This document shows positions 8,386 through 18,052 of a stretch of 64,000 nucleotides of DNA, in pieces (the first letter of the stretch is position 1; each line of letters starts with the position of its first letter). Made by a program: the position numbers and the translations under genes. The notes beneath the pieces are model-generated. The model worked only from the letters and a program-made list of their open reading frames with translations, was not told where the DNA came from and searched no databases. The DNA is from CAYHCE01 sp964355015 (lineage in GTDB: Bacteria > Cyanobacteriota > Cyanobacteriia > PCC-6307 > Cyanobiaceae). The stretch lies in the NCBI GenBank assembly GCA_964355015.1, contig CAYHCE010000014.1, forward strand, positions 15,421 to 79,420, in the 5' to 3' direction.

Positions 8386-9543
8386 TCAGGCATCGACGGA
8401 CCTTCCTTTCTGTGGGAACATGCCGTTGGGGCGGAACTGCAGGAAGGCGATGATGAAGATGAAGACCAGCACCAGCGACATGCTCGTGGTGGCGAAGAAC
8501 TCAACGACTCCTTTCGCGGCCGGAGGCAGGTCGGGGAACACGATCAGCAGCGATCCCGATCCGATCACCGACTGGATGATGCCCAGGAGGAGGGAAGCCA
8601 GCACGGTTCCCAGCAGATTGCCCACTCCGCCGAGCACGATCACCATGAAGCAGGAAACGATGTAAGCCGCACCGAGATTCGGGCCGACTGATCCCAGCAG
8701 GGTGATGGCGCATCCGGCCACACCCGCCAGACCGGAGCCAAGCCCGAAGGTGATGCTGTCCACCCTGTCGGTGGGGATGCCCAGGCAGTTGCTCATCTGG
8801 CGGTTCTGGGTCACGGCCCGGATGCGCAGGCCCCAGGCGCTCTTGGTGAGGAACCAGATCACGGCCAGCAGCAGCACGGCCGAAAGCAGGATGATGAAGA
8901 TGCGCAGGCCGGGAAGCTCGATCCCACCGATCATTCCCCAGCTGCCCTGCAGCCACTTCGGCGCGGTGACATCGATGTTTCGGGGGCCGAACCAGGCGCT
9001 GGCAAGGGGCCGTGCGGCCGAGAGCAGGTTGACGCTGATCAGGCCGATGCCTGCCGCCACGGCCCAGAGCAGGCCGGCCAGGTAGGGAAAGAAGGGTCTG
9101 GTGCCGATTTTCGAGGCCAGCAGCCGATTGCCGAAGATGCCGATCACGACGGCGAGCACGATGCCGAGCGTCATCGCTGTGGAGACGCTCCTGATCAGCT
9201 GAATCAGGATCAGGCTGACTCCCCAGGTGGCCAGCAGGGTTTCCAGAGGCCGGCCATAGAGCTTGCGGATGAGTGTTCGTTCCAGCAGCACACCCACCAG
9301 GGCTGTGACGACGAAAGACAGAACCAGGGCTACGGGGTAGTAGAGCTCGAAGATCATGCCGCCCATGGGCCGAAAGACGCTCTGAACCACATAGGTGACA
9401 TAGGCGCCCAGCATCATCAGTTCGCCATGGGCGAGGTTGATGACGCCCATCAGGCCGAAGACGATGGCCAGACCGGTTGCCGCCAGGAGCAGCACCGAAC
9501 CGATGCTGAGACCGTCGAGGATCTGGGAAAAGAAGAGTTCCAA
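8386..9543 (-). CDS. urtB: urea ABC transporter permease UrtB
   Basis: LivH-like membrane subunit of the urea importer, 385 residues, with multiple membrane segments and the GLSIGSVLLL block near the N-terminus that typifies UrtB. The apparent start is a TTG at 9543; no ATG or GTG upstream is in frame and the N-terminus MELFFSQILDG aligns with the family, so the rare start may be real and may lower expression relative to urtA. Two stem-loops lie between urtA and this gene. Confidence 0.92.
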   Translation of the reverse strand: MELFFSQILDGLSIGSVLLLAATGLAIVFGLMGVINLAHGELMMLGAYVTYVVQSVFRPMGGMIFELYYPVALVLSFVVTALVGVLLERTLIRKLYGRPLETLLATWGVSLILIQLIRSVSTAMTLGIVLAVVIGIFGNRLLASKIGTRPFFPYLAGLLWAVAAGIGLISVNLLSAARPLASAWFGPRNIDVTAPKWLQGSWGMIGGIELPGLRIFIILLSAVLLLAVIWFLTKSAWGLRIRAVTQNRQMSNCLGIPTDRVDSITFGLGSGLAGVAGCAITLLGSVGPNLGAAYIVSCFMVIVLGGVGNLLGTVLASLLLGIIQSVIGSGSLLIVFPDLPPAAKGVVEFFATTSMSLVLVFIFIIAFLQFRPNGMFPQKGRSVDA

Positions 9544-9565
9544 CGGAAAAATGGCTGAACGAGAA

Positions 9566-9595
9566 TCTCAGGCCCGGTTGTGACCAGGCCTGAGA
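9566..9595 (-). other. stem-loop before urtB
   Basis: Perfect 9-bp inverted repeat TCTCAGGCC / GGCCTGAGA (9566-9574, 9587-9595) with a 12-nt loop, just upstream of the urtB start. No T-run follows on the transcribed strand, so it is not a normal intrinsic terminator. It could stabilise the urtA message or partly block read-through. Confidence 0.6.
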
Positions 9596-9652
9596 CGGAG
9601 GGATGTCTGGCCAGTCTTCCTGGCACGCCGCTGGGAGGGCTTGTGGAGCGGA

Positions 9653-9677
9653 GGGTGGCTTCGCAGGGAAGCCACCC
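9653..9677 (-). other. stem-loop directly after urtA
   Basis: Perfect 10-bp inverted repeat GGGTGGCTTC / GAAGCCACCC (9653-9662, 9668-9677) with a 5-nt loop, 7 nt behind the urtA stop. It lacks a following T-run. Hairpins in this position are common behind genes for abundant binding proteins, where they protect the upstream mRNA from 3' decay and set the ratio of binding protein to membrane subunits. Confidence 0.65.
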
Positions 9678-9684
9678 TGGGCGA

Positions 9685-10983
9685 TCACATCCTGAACTTG
9701 CCGGCGTCAGGACGGTCCTGGGTCCAGTCACAGGTATAGCCCTTGGTTTCGGGCACGAACTGGTTCCAGGGGATCGGCGGAATCGCCGTCTTGCTGTCCT
9801 CGAGGATCTTGAACTGTCCGTTCGCCTCGGCTTCACCGATCAGCACCCGCTCGGAGGTGTGGTGGTTGGGGAACATCTTGATCTCACCCTGCGGCGCCGC
9901 GAAGGTGATGCCGATCATGTCCTTGCGGACCTTATCGAGATCTTCGAAGGTGCCGGCCTTCTCGACGGCGTTCTTCCACAGGTACACCATGTTGTAGGCC
10001 GATTCGGCCGGGTCACCGGTGACCCGATCGGCGCCATACATGGCCTGGAAGTCCTTGGTGAACTTCTTGGAGGCTGGGGTGTCCAGGCTCATGAAGAAGT
10101 TCCAGGCCGCATAGGTGCCTGTGGTGTATTCAGGCCCGATCTGACGGATCTCCTCCTCAGCGATCGAGAAGGACATGATCGGGTACTTGGCCGGATCGAT
10201 GCCGGCAGCCTTGAACTGTTTGAACAGGGCGACGTTGGAGTCCCCGTTCAGGGTGTTGATGATGATGCCGCCATCGGGGAAGACCTTCTTGATCTTGGCG
10301 ATGATCGGGGCGACTTCGGTGTTGCCCAGCGGGATGTAATCCTCGCCGACCGTTTCGCCACCAAGGGCCTTCATCTGCTCCTTGATGATGGTGTTGGCCG
10401 TCCGTGGGTAGACGTAGTCGGAGCCCACGAGGTAAACCTTCTTGCCGAGCTTCGGTGCGAAGGTCTTCATCAGCCAGTCAACCGCAGGTTCTGCCTGCTG
10501 GTTGGGAACGGCACCGGTGTAGAAGATGTTCCTCGAGCACTCCTGGCCTTCGTACTGAATCGGGTAGAAGAGGATGTGGTTCTTCGATTCGAAGACGGGC
10601 AGCATCGCCTTGCGGCTGGCCGATGTCCAGCCACCGAACACAACGGCGACCTTGTCGGAATCGATCAGCTTCTGGGCTTTCTCTGCGAAGGTGGGCCAGT
10701 CGGAGGCTCCATCCTCGGCAACGGCCACGATTTTGTAGGACTTGCCGGCCACCTTGATGCCACCGGCGTCATTGATTTCCTTGATCGCCATCTCTTCGAC
10801 CTCTTTCAGGGTCGTTTCGGAGATGGCCATCGTTCCACTCAGCGAGTGAAGAATGCCAACTTTGACTTCTCCGTCAAAGCTTCCTCCTCCCTTATCCCCA
10901 CCGCCGCCGCAGGAGACGAGGGTGACGCTGACAGCGGTAGCGGCGAGACCGGCAACCAGTCGCCTTGAGAGATGCAGAACCAT
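9685..10983 (-). CDS. urtA: urea ABC transporter substrate-binding protein UrtA
   Basis: Periplasmic urea receptor, 432 residues, of the LivJ/AmiC-like binding-protein class. It has a lipoprotein signal peptide with lipobox LVSC (C25) and a glycine-rich linker, so it is probably membrane-anchored. The mature part begins VKVGILHSLSGTMAISE, typical of UrtA, and is normal in length. ATG at 10983. It is first in urtABCDE and sits behind a canonical NtcA-dependent promoter (11033-11074), downstream of ureEFG on the same strand. Confidence 0.96.
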   Translation of the reverse strand: MVLHLSRRLVAGLAATAVSVTLVSCGGGGDKGGGSFDGEVKVGILHSLSGTMAISETTLKEVEEMAIKEINDAGGIKVAGKSYKIVAVAEDGASDWPTFAEKAQKLIDSDKVAVVFGGWTSASRKAMLPVFESKNHILFYPIQYEGQECSRNIFYTGAVPNQQAEPAVDWLMKTFAPKLGKKVYLVGSDYVYPRTANTIIKEQMKALGGETVGEDYIPLGNTEVAPIIAKIKKVFPDGGIIINTLNGDSNVALFKQFKAAGIDPAKYPIMSFSIAEEEIRQIGPEYTTGTYAAWNFFMSLDTPASKKFTKDFQAMYGADRVTGDPAESAYNMVYLWKNAVEKAGTFEDLDKVRKDMIGITFAAPQGEIKMFPNHHTSERVLIGEAEANGQFKILEDSKTAIPPIPWNQFVPETKGYTCDWTQDRPDAGKFRM

Positions 10984-11032
10984 GGGGCCTTTTTCAAGGT
11001 GAAGAAACGCCGCGATGCTGACGGCAGCTCGG

Positions 11033-11074
11033 AACTTACGGAGCCCCTCCTCGACTGCATGTATCCGATCGCAC
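11033..11074 (-). promoter_or_regulatory. NtcA-activated promoter of urtABCDE
   Basis: On the minus strand the box GTG-CGATCGGA-TAC occupies 11074-11061, inside a wider TGT-N10-ACA pattern (11075-11060). After exactly 22 nt comes the -10 element TAAGTT (11038-11033), which fits TAN3T. Box, spacing and -10 all match the class II NtcA promoter layout. The transcript would start near 11027, giving a leader of about 43 nt to urtA. Activation under nitrogen stress is inferred from the known regulation of urt genes in other cyanobacteria. Confidence 0.8.
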
Positions 11075-11185
11075 AGAAACAGCCAGTGCCGCTGTCTGGT
11101 GTGGATTCGCGGTCGGAGCGACAGGCAGAACAGCGATCGTCTGGCATTCTGGGCCTGCTCGATTAAAATAGATGATTATTTCTGG

Positions 11186-11203
11186 CTAGGTAGGATTACC
11201 TAG
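11186..11203. other. palindrome between ureG and urtA
   Basis: CTAGGTA-GGAT-TACCTAG, two perfect 7-nt arms around a 4-nt centre, 17 nt behind the ureG stop and next to an unusually A+T-rich stretch (11160-11185). It contains GTA and TAC half-sites but with a spacing of 4 instead of the 8 needed for NtcA. It may be a weak terminator hairpin for ureEFG or an operator for an unknown dimeric regulator. Confidence 0.5.
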
Positions 11204-11220
11204 TGCGCCTCTGCTGCTGT

Positions 11221-11844
11221 TCAGGGATGTGGTTGCACCCCGTTGGGCCGTGGCAGTTGCTCGCAGAGGAAGGCTTCCACGCGCTCGAGCCCTTCGCCAG
11301 TGCGGAGATTCGTGAAGCACCAGGGCCGTCCCGGCCGCATCCTTTCCGTATCCCGCTGCATCACGCCCAGGTCGGCCCCCACCAGTGGGGCCAGATCGAT
11401 CTTGTTGATCACCAGCAGGTCGGAGCGGGTGATGCCAGGCCCCCCCTTGCGCGGGATCTTGTCCCCGGCCGCCACATCGATCACGTAGATGCAGAGATCC
11501 ACCAGCTCGGGGCTGAAGCTCGCGGCCAGGTTGTCGCCGCCGCTCTCCACCAGCACCAGATCCAGGTCGGGGAAGAGTTCCTCCAGCTCCTCCACCGCTG
11601 CCCGGTTGATCGAGCAGTCCTCACGGATGGCGGTGTGGGGGCAGCCGCCCGTTTCCACACCACGGATGCGCTCCGGCTCCAGCGCTCCGGCGCGGGTCAG
11701 GAACTGGGCGTCTTCCTGGGTGTAGATGTCGTTGGTGACCACAGCCAGCTGCAGCCGATCCCGCAGGCGTCGGCAGAGGGATTCCACAAGGGCGGTCTTG
11801 CCCGATCCCACCGGCCCGGCCACCCCGACACGCAATCTGCTCAT
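11221..11844 (-). CDS. ureG: urease accessory GTPase UreG
   Basis: SIMIBI-class GTPase that drives nickel delivery to urease. It is 207 residues with P-loop GPVGSGKT (10-17), the metal-binding Cys-Pro-His motif in GGCPHTAIRED, and the family's conserved GGDNLAASFSP and VINKIDLAP (G4) blocks. ATG at 11844. It follows ureF on the minus strand after 42 nt. It acts with UreF, UreD and UreE in the cytoplasm. Confidence 0.96.
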   Translation of the reverse strand: MSRLRVGVAGPVGSGKTALVESLCRRLRDRLQLAVVTNDIYTQEDAQFLTRAGALEPERIRGVETGGCPHTAIREDCSINRAAVEELEELFPDLDLVLVESGGDNLAASFSPELVDLCIYVIDVAAGDKIPRKGGPGITRSDLLVINKIDLAPLVGADLGVMQRDTERMRPGRPWCFTNLRTGEGLERVEAFLCEQLPRPNGVQPHP

Positions 11845-11886
11845 GGTCGTCGGTCCGGTTCGAAGGTGTGTGGCGGCCCGTACCAG

Positions 11887-12585
11887 CTAACTGCGGAACA
11901 GGCGGGAGTACAGCTCGGCGTGCCGCAGCTGGGCCAGGCCCGCCCCCACCCCGCTGCTCCAGAGCTGCCGGGGATCGCTTTCGACCAGGGCTGCCGCCCG
12001 TTCGGCCAGCAGGGGGGCAAGGGCAAGCTGCAGCCGCTGCCCCTGGGTGGGCCCCAGAGGCACCAGCCGGACCGCGGCGCTCACCTGGTTGGCGACCCAG
12101 CCGTAGAGATAGGCCTCCACCAGTTCGGGGAGAGGCAGCTCCAGGCAGAGCCCTGCCCAGGCCCAGGCGCCCGTCCAGGTGAGATCGGCGCGCCGCGGCA
12201 GGGACCAGCCCAGTTCCCCCAGCAGCTGCAGCAGCGACCGGCCCATCTGCCGCTGCTGGGCCCGCAGCTCCGGTGCTTCCCGCAGGGCCAGCAGCCAGCC
12301 GTCCAGATCCAGCAGATCGGTGAGGTCGGCTTCCGGCCCCGCGTCGCCGCCTGCACGGGCCTGCCGCAGCCACTGCCTCAGGGCCATCTGCAGCGGCGCC
12401 AGAGCGGCCGCCTCGATCGTGATCGCCCCGCCCCGCAGTTCCGCTTCCAGCCAGGCACCCAGCCCGGCGGGGCCGTCGAGCTGGCCGCGCTGTACCAGCA
12501 CCTCCAGCCCTTCCGAGTAGCTGAACGCTCCGACCGGCAGGGCCGGACTGGTGAGCTGCAGCAGGTGGAGGCCGTGCCGGCTCAT
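11887..12585 (-). CDS. ureF: urease accessory protein UreF
   Basis: All-helical accessory protein, 232 residues, that bridges UreD and UreG on apo-urease. The N-terminal block LLQLTSPALPVGAFSYSEGL is diagnostic. The ATG at 12585 overlaps the ureE stop by 4 nt (ATGA), indicating translational coupling. The sequence is rich in Leu, Ala and Gly, as normal for UreF in a high-GC host. Confidence 0.95.
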   Translation of the reverse strand: MSRHGLHLLQLTSPALPVGAFSYSEGLEVLVQRGQLDGPAGLGAWLEAELRGGAITIEAAALAPLQMALRQWLRQARAGGDAGPEADLTDLLDLDGWLLALREAPELRAQQRQMGRSLLQLLGELGWSLPRRADLTWTGAWAWAGLCLELPLPELVEAYLYGWVANQVSAAVRLVPLGPTQGQRLQLALAPLLAERAAALVESDPRQLWSSGVGAGLAQLRHAELYSRLFRS

Positions 12586-13115
12586 CGGTGCTGGTGCGGG
12601 TCGGCCCCGGTGCCATGGCCATGGGGAGCCATGGCGTAGGCCCCCGGTTCAGGCAGGAAGGGTGCCTCGATCCGCTCCACCACAAGGCCTCGCTGCAGCA
12701 GCAGCGTGGCCAGCACGGAATCCTCCAGGAGGCGAAGCTCTGCCGGCCGCAGCTCGAGCGCCACGTGGCGGTTGCCGAGGTGATAGGCCGCCCGCAGCAG
12801 GGCAAGGGGATCGGTGCTGCGCACCACCAGCAACGGCTCCGCTGCGGCTTGCACGATCACGCAGGGGCCATCGTCGGCGCTGCCGAGCCTTTCACCCGGT
12901 TCCAGGGCCGGGCCGCGGGGCAACTGCAGCAGCAGAGCGCGCCCACACGCAGATTGGCGCCGGCCCCGCAGGCTGGTGCGCTGATCGGCGCCGAGGGGCA
13001 GAAGCAGGGCAGGGGGAAGGCCCTCGGCCGGATCCGCAGGGCCGGGGACGCAGCCCAGGCGCCGGTCGAGCACCAGGGGGGGGGCAGAGGAAGGGGCGGT
13101 GGAATGGCTCAGCAT
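12582..13115 (-). CDS. ureE: urease accessory metallochaperone UreE
   Basis: Nickel-binding dimeric chaperone, 177 residues. The C-terminal domain contains the conserved AYHLGNRHVALEL block with its metal-binding histidine, and the tail HGHGTGADPHQHR is histidine-rich as in nickel-storing UreE proteins. ATG at 13115, first gene of ureEFG on this strand. The promoter region is shared with divergent ureD, but I see no convincing -10 on this side. Confidence 0.93.
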   Translation of the reverse strand: MLSHSTAPSSAPPLVLDRRLGCVPGPADPAEGLPPALLLPLGADQRTSLRGRRQSACGRALLLQLPRGPALEPGERLGSADDGPCVIVQAAAEPLLVVRSTDPLALLRAAYHLGNRHVALELRPAELRLLEDSVLATLLLQRGLVVERIEAPFLPEPGAYAMAPHGHGTGADPHQHR

Positions 13116-13173
13116 CGGGTCGCCGCAGGGACGCTGCTGGACACAGCCTGGCCAGGCATCGGTTCGGGTCAGT

Positions 13174-13212
13174 GTGCCGGTTGCTACTCGCCTGGACCGC
13201 CGGCCCTAGGCT
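13174..13212 (+). promoter_or_regulatory. possible NtcA-type promoter of ureD
   Basis: GTG-CCGGTTGC-TAC at 13174-13187 fits GTG-N8-TAC, the same variant as in front of urtA. A -10-like TAGGCT (TAN3T) follows at 13207-13212, but the gap is 19 nt rather than the usual 20-24. A transcript start near 13219 would fit a ureD start at 13239. On the opposite strand no TAN3T lies at the right distance towards ureE. Confidence 0.4.
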
Positions 13213-13238
13213 CCGCCCAGTTCCGGGTATCGACGGCC

Positions 13239-14141
13239 TTGGTCTGGCCAGGAGTTGTCGCGAGTCCGAAACCGGCGCTTTCCCCCTGGCGGGGCCAGGC
13301 CCGCCTGGAGTTCAGGCGATCGGCGCTGCCGGACGGCCGCACCACCCACCAGGGCGGAGCCACCGCACCGCTCAAGATCCAGCGGGGCTTCGCCGGGGCT
13401 GACGGCCGCTGTGAACTGCCGCTGCTCCACACCGCAGGTGGGCTCGTGGGTGGCGATGAGCTGCTGATCGAAGCGGCACTGCAGGAAGGCTCCCGCGCCC
13501 TGATCACCAGCGTGGCGGCTCAGAAGGTCTATGGCTCGATCGGCCGATCCCGCCTCGCGCCCCAGGGAAGCTGGGTCCGGCAGGAGCTGCGGTTCAGCCT
13601 GGCCTGCGGTGCCGATCTGGAATGGCTGCCCCAGGAGCTGGTGGTGTTCGAAGGCGGCTTGATCGAACAGTGCTGTCGCGTCGAGCTGGCGGCGGGGGCC
13701 AGCTGGCTTGGAGCCGAGGTGGTGCGGCTGGGCCGCAGCGCCGATGGGGAAACCCTCGGCGCCGGGCGCTGGCGCTCGTCGCTGGAGGTGCGCCGGGAGG
13801 GCCGCTGGAGCGTGGTGGATCGGCTGGAGCTGGGAGGAGAGAGCCTCGACAGCCTCCACGGGCTGGCCGGAGAGCCTGTGTTCGGCAGCCTGGTGTGGGC
13901 CGCACCCGGCCCGGTGGGGGACGCCCTTCTGGCCGGCTGCCGTGACGATCGGCAGGGACTGGTGGGGGAGATGGCCTGCGGCCGCCTGGATCAGGGACTG
14001 GTGGCCCGCTACCGGGGTCCCTCCACCCAGGCGGCCCGCTGGTGGTTCATCCGGATCTGGGCCCGGATCCGGGCGGAGCGTGGCCTGGCGGCACCCCAGC
14101 TGCCGCGGGTGTGGCCGTTCCAGGAAACACCGCTGGGTTGA
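13239..14141 (+). CDS. ureD: urease accessory protein UreD
   Basis: Scaffold protein (UreD/UreH) that binds apo-urease and recruits UreF-UreG. The core from about residue 15 is typical: the PWRGQARLEFR start, then a GLVGGDELLIEAAL block and TSVAAQKVYGS. I chose a TTG at 13239, which gives 300 residues, because the probable promoter lies just upstream. An ATG at 13104 in the same frame would add 45 residues of non-conserved sequence and overlap the start of ureE. The gene is divergent from ureEFG and ends 3 nt from the convergent antiporter gene. Confidence 0.88.
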   Translation: MVWPGVVASPKPALSPWRGQARLEFRRSALPDGRTTHQGGATAPLKIQRGFAGADGRCELPLLHTAGGLVGGDELLIEAALQEGSRALITSVAAQKVYGSIGRSRLAPQGSWVRQELRFSLACGADLEWLPQELVVFEGGLIEQCCRVELAAGASWLGAEVVRLGRSADGETLGAGRWRSSLEVRREGRWSVVDRLELGGESLDSLHGLAGEPVFGSLVWAAPGPVGDALLAGCRDDRQGLVGEMACGRLDQGLVARYRGPSTQAARWWFIRIWARIRAERGLAAPQLPRVWPFQETPLG

Positions 14142-14144
14142 GGC

Positions 14145-15407
14145 TCAGCCGGTGGCGGCAACGGCCACCGGCTCCTCCTCTTCGAGCAGGCCGAGCCTTC
14201 CGGCCAGCCAGCGCGTCGTGGTGGCCTGCAGCAGGATCGTCATCAGGATGGCGATGAAGGTGACCGAGGCGATCAGCTTGGCCTGCGGGGCGCCGATGCC
14301 GAGCAGCAGACCGGCCAGGGCTCCGGGGATCACGCCGGTTTCGCGGGTCCAGCACATGAACAGGAGTTCATTCATCGACCACTTGGCCCGGCGGTCCGGC
14401 AAGGCGCAGAGGAACACCGTGATCGGGCGCGCCACCAGCATGAAAACGGCCACGACCCCGACGCCACCGACCAGGTACTTGCTCATCAGGGCGAAATCGA
14501 CCTGGCTGCCGAGCAGGAAGAAGATAAACATCCGCATGATCAATGCGGTCGTGGTCACGAAGTCGTCCAGTTTTTCCTGCTCACCCTCCTTCATTGCAAA
14601 TCCGAAGGCATCCTTGTTGCCGATCATGAAGCCGAACACGAAGACCGCCATGAAGCCGCTGGCATGGAGGCCACTGGCCCCCAGGTAGGCGGCGATCACG
14701 GCCATCAGGGAAATGACGGGGGCGTACTCCTGGAAGAAACCCAGTTTTTCGTGGGCGATCAGCGTGGCGGCGAGATAGCCGAGAAAGATGCCGGCCACAA
14801 GCCCGAACAGGGCCTGATGCCCCAGTTCCAGCAGCGATCCCGACAACGAGAACTGGCCGGTGCCCATCGCCACGCCCAGCACGGTAAAGGTGAGGATGGC
14901 TCCGGTGGCGTCGTTGAAGGCCGATTCGGACATGACCGTCTGCGCCACACGGTCCCTGACCTTCACCTGGCGGAACACCGGCACCAGGGTGGCGGGATCG
15001 GTGGAGGCGATCGCGGAGGCGAGCAGCAAGGCCACGATGAACGGAACCCCGAGCATGTAGTAGGCGGCCACGCCAGTGATGGCGGCGGTGATCAGCACAC
15101 CGAACGTGGCCAGTGAAACGATCGTGATCCAGACCTCCTTGAGCACATTGACGCGCAGCGAGGCGCCCCCATCGAAGAGCAGGTAGCAGGATCCGAAGAT
15201 CAGCAGCAGCTGATTCAGGGAGGATTCAGCCTTGATATCGACCCAGCCCAGCAGGCTGGGGCCGACGAGGGTGCCGACCACGAGGAAGATCGCCACATCC
15301 GGAATCTTCAGCTTCTGAGCGAAGACGGCGCTGGCGGAGCCCACCGCCAGGATGATCGCCAGCTGAAGCAGGATGTGCTTGGCGAACTCGATTGTATCTG
15401 TGGTCAC
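14145..15407 (-). CDS. cation/proton antiporter (CPA1/NhaP-like)
   Basis: Integral membrane exchanger of 420 residues with about twelve hydrophobic segments. The segment SAIASTDPATLVPVF followed by ESAFNDATGA is the ion-binding signature of CPA1/NhaP-type Na+(K+)/H+ antiporters. GTG start at 15407. The C-terminus is short, with a run of four Glu and no regulatory domain. It sits between ureD and ureABC, convergent with the first and divergent from the second. Urea breakdown consumes protons, so a pH-regulating exchanger here is plausible but not proven. It differs clearly from the two Kef-type antiporters later in the window. Confidence 0.85.
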   Translation of the reverse strand: MTTDTIEFAKHILLQLAIILAVGSASAVFAQKLKIPDVAIFLVVGTLVGPSLLGWVDIKAESSLNQLLLIFGSCYLLFDGGASLRVNVLKEVWITIVSLATFGVLITAAITGVAAYYMLGVPFIVALLLASAIASTDPATLVPVFRQVKVRDRVAQTVMSESAFNDATGAILTFTVLGVAMGTGQFSLSGSLLELGHQALFGLVAGIFLGYLAATLIAHEKLGFFQEYAPVISLMAVIAAYLGASGLHASGFMAVFVFGFMIGNKDAFGFAMKEGEQEKLDDFVTTTALIMRMFIFFLLGSQVDFALMSKYLVGGVGVVAVFMLVARPITVFLCALPDRRAKWSMNELLFMCWTRETGVIPGALAGLLLGIGAPQAKLIASVTFIAILMTILLQATTTRWLAGRLGLLEEEEPVAVAATG

Positions 15408-15672
15408 CGAAATGCCCCGAAGAGCGAACGTGGGTCCATGCCGGTGGTCTGAAGAGCAAACGTGACGCTAGACATGTTGTCTGCACAGGGTCAAGCGTTG
15501 CGGAGACTGCCCTCGGAAATGATTCTCGCTGAACCGGTTCGAACGCACCGGATTCTCCTCGGCCTGCCGTAACCTGCCGGCGGCCCACCCGATCGGCCCA
15601 GGGTCGAAGGTTCCGCCTGAACCTGCTGCCGAGCGGCGATGCTGCCAGAGTGCGCCTGGCCTGAACTGTCCC

Positions 15673-15975
15673 ATGCACCTCACCCCGCAGGAGAAGGACA
15701 AGCTCCTGATCGTCACCGCGGCCCTTCTGGCGGAGCGGCGCCTCCAACGGGGCCTGCGGCTCAACCACCCGGAAGCCGTGGCCTGGCTGAGCTTCCAGGT
15801 GCTCGAAGGTGCCCGCGACGGCAGGAGCGTGGCGGAGCTGATGCAGGAGGGCACCACTTGGCTCAGCCGCGAACAGGTGATGGAGGGTGTGCCCGAGCTG
15901 ATCCCGGAGGTGCAGATGGAAGCCACCTTCCCCGATGGCACCAAGCTCGTCACCCTGCACGAACCGATCCGATGA
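15673..15975 (+). CDS. ureA: urease gamma subunit UreA
   Basis: 100-residue small urease subunit starting MHLTPQEKDKLLI, with the characteristic RGLRLNHPEAVAW and PEVQMEATFPDGTKLVT blocks. It forms the (UreABC)3 holoenzyme. ATG at 15673. The stop overlaps the ureB ATG (ATGA). A TAACCT hexamer at 15570-15575 could be its -10, but no NtcA box was found in the 265-nt region upstream. Confidence 0.97.
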   Translation: MHLTPQEKDKLLIVTAALLAERRLQRGLRLNHPEAVAWLSFQVLEGARDGRSVAELMQEGTTWLSREQVMEGVPELIPEVQMEATFPDGTKLVTLHEPIR

Positions 15976-16289
15976 CCCCTCTGATTCCCGGTGAGCTTCT
16001 GCCGGAGCCAGGAACTCTCGAACTCAACGCCGGTCGCCCCGTCACCAGCCTGCGCGTGGCCAACCGGGGCGATCGCCCCGTGCAGGTGGGTTCCCATTTT
16101 CACTTTCACGAGGCGAACGGCGCCCTGGTCTTCGACCGGGAGGCGGCGCGCGGCCTGCGGCTCGACATTCCCGCCGGCACCGCGATCCGTTTCGAGCCCG
16201 GAGATGAGCGGGAGGTGCGGCTGGTGCCCCTGGCCGGCGCCCGGCGGGTGTTCGGCTTCAACGGCCTGATCAACGGCCCGCTCGAGTGA
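15972..16289 (+). CDS. ureB: urease beta subunit UreB
   Basis: 105-residue urease subunit. The sequence from IPGELLPEPG through the VGSHFHFHEAN block to VFGFNGLINGPLE is diagnostic. The ATG at 15972 overlaps the ureA stop by 4 nt, so it is translationally coupled. The open frame extends upstream through ureA, but that part is not UreB. ureC follows after 42 nt. Confidence 0.97.
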   Translation: MTPLIPGELLPEPGTLELNAGRPVTSLRVANRGDRPVQVGSHFHFHEANGALVFDREAARGLRLDIPAGTAIRFEPGDEREVRLVPLAGARRVFGFNGLINGPLE

Positions 16290-16331
16290 CCCCGGTTTCC
16301 CGTCCCCCGTTCCCCCTCGCTCCCCACAGCC

Positions 16332-18050
<1,719 letters not shown>

Positions 18051-18052
18051 CG

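Noticed and set aside
11190..11199. GTA...TAC in the palindrome behind ureG as a second NtcA box
   Set aside because: The half-sites are separated by 4 nt, not 8.
13104..13238. Longer UreD start at the ATG at 13104
   Set aside because: Would overlap the ureE start region and the likely ureD promoter and adds non-conserved sequence; kept only as an alternative.
15408..15672. NtcA box for ureABC
   Set aside because: No GTA/GTG-N8-TAC with a usable -10 was found in this gap; only a TAACCT hexamer is visible.
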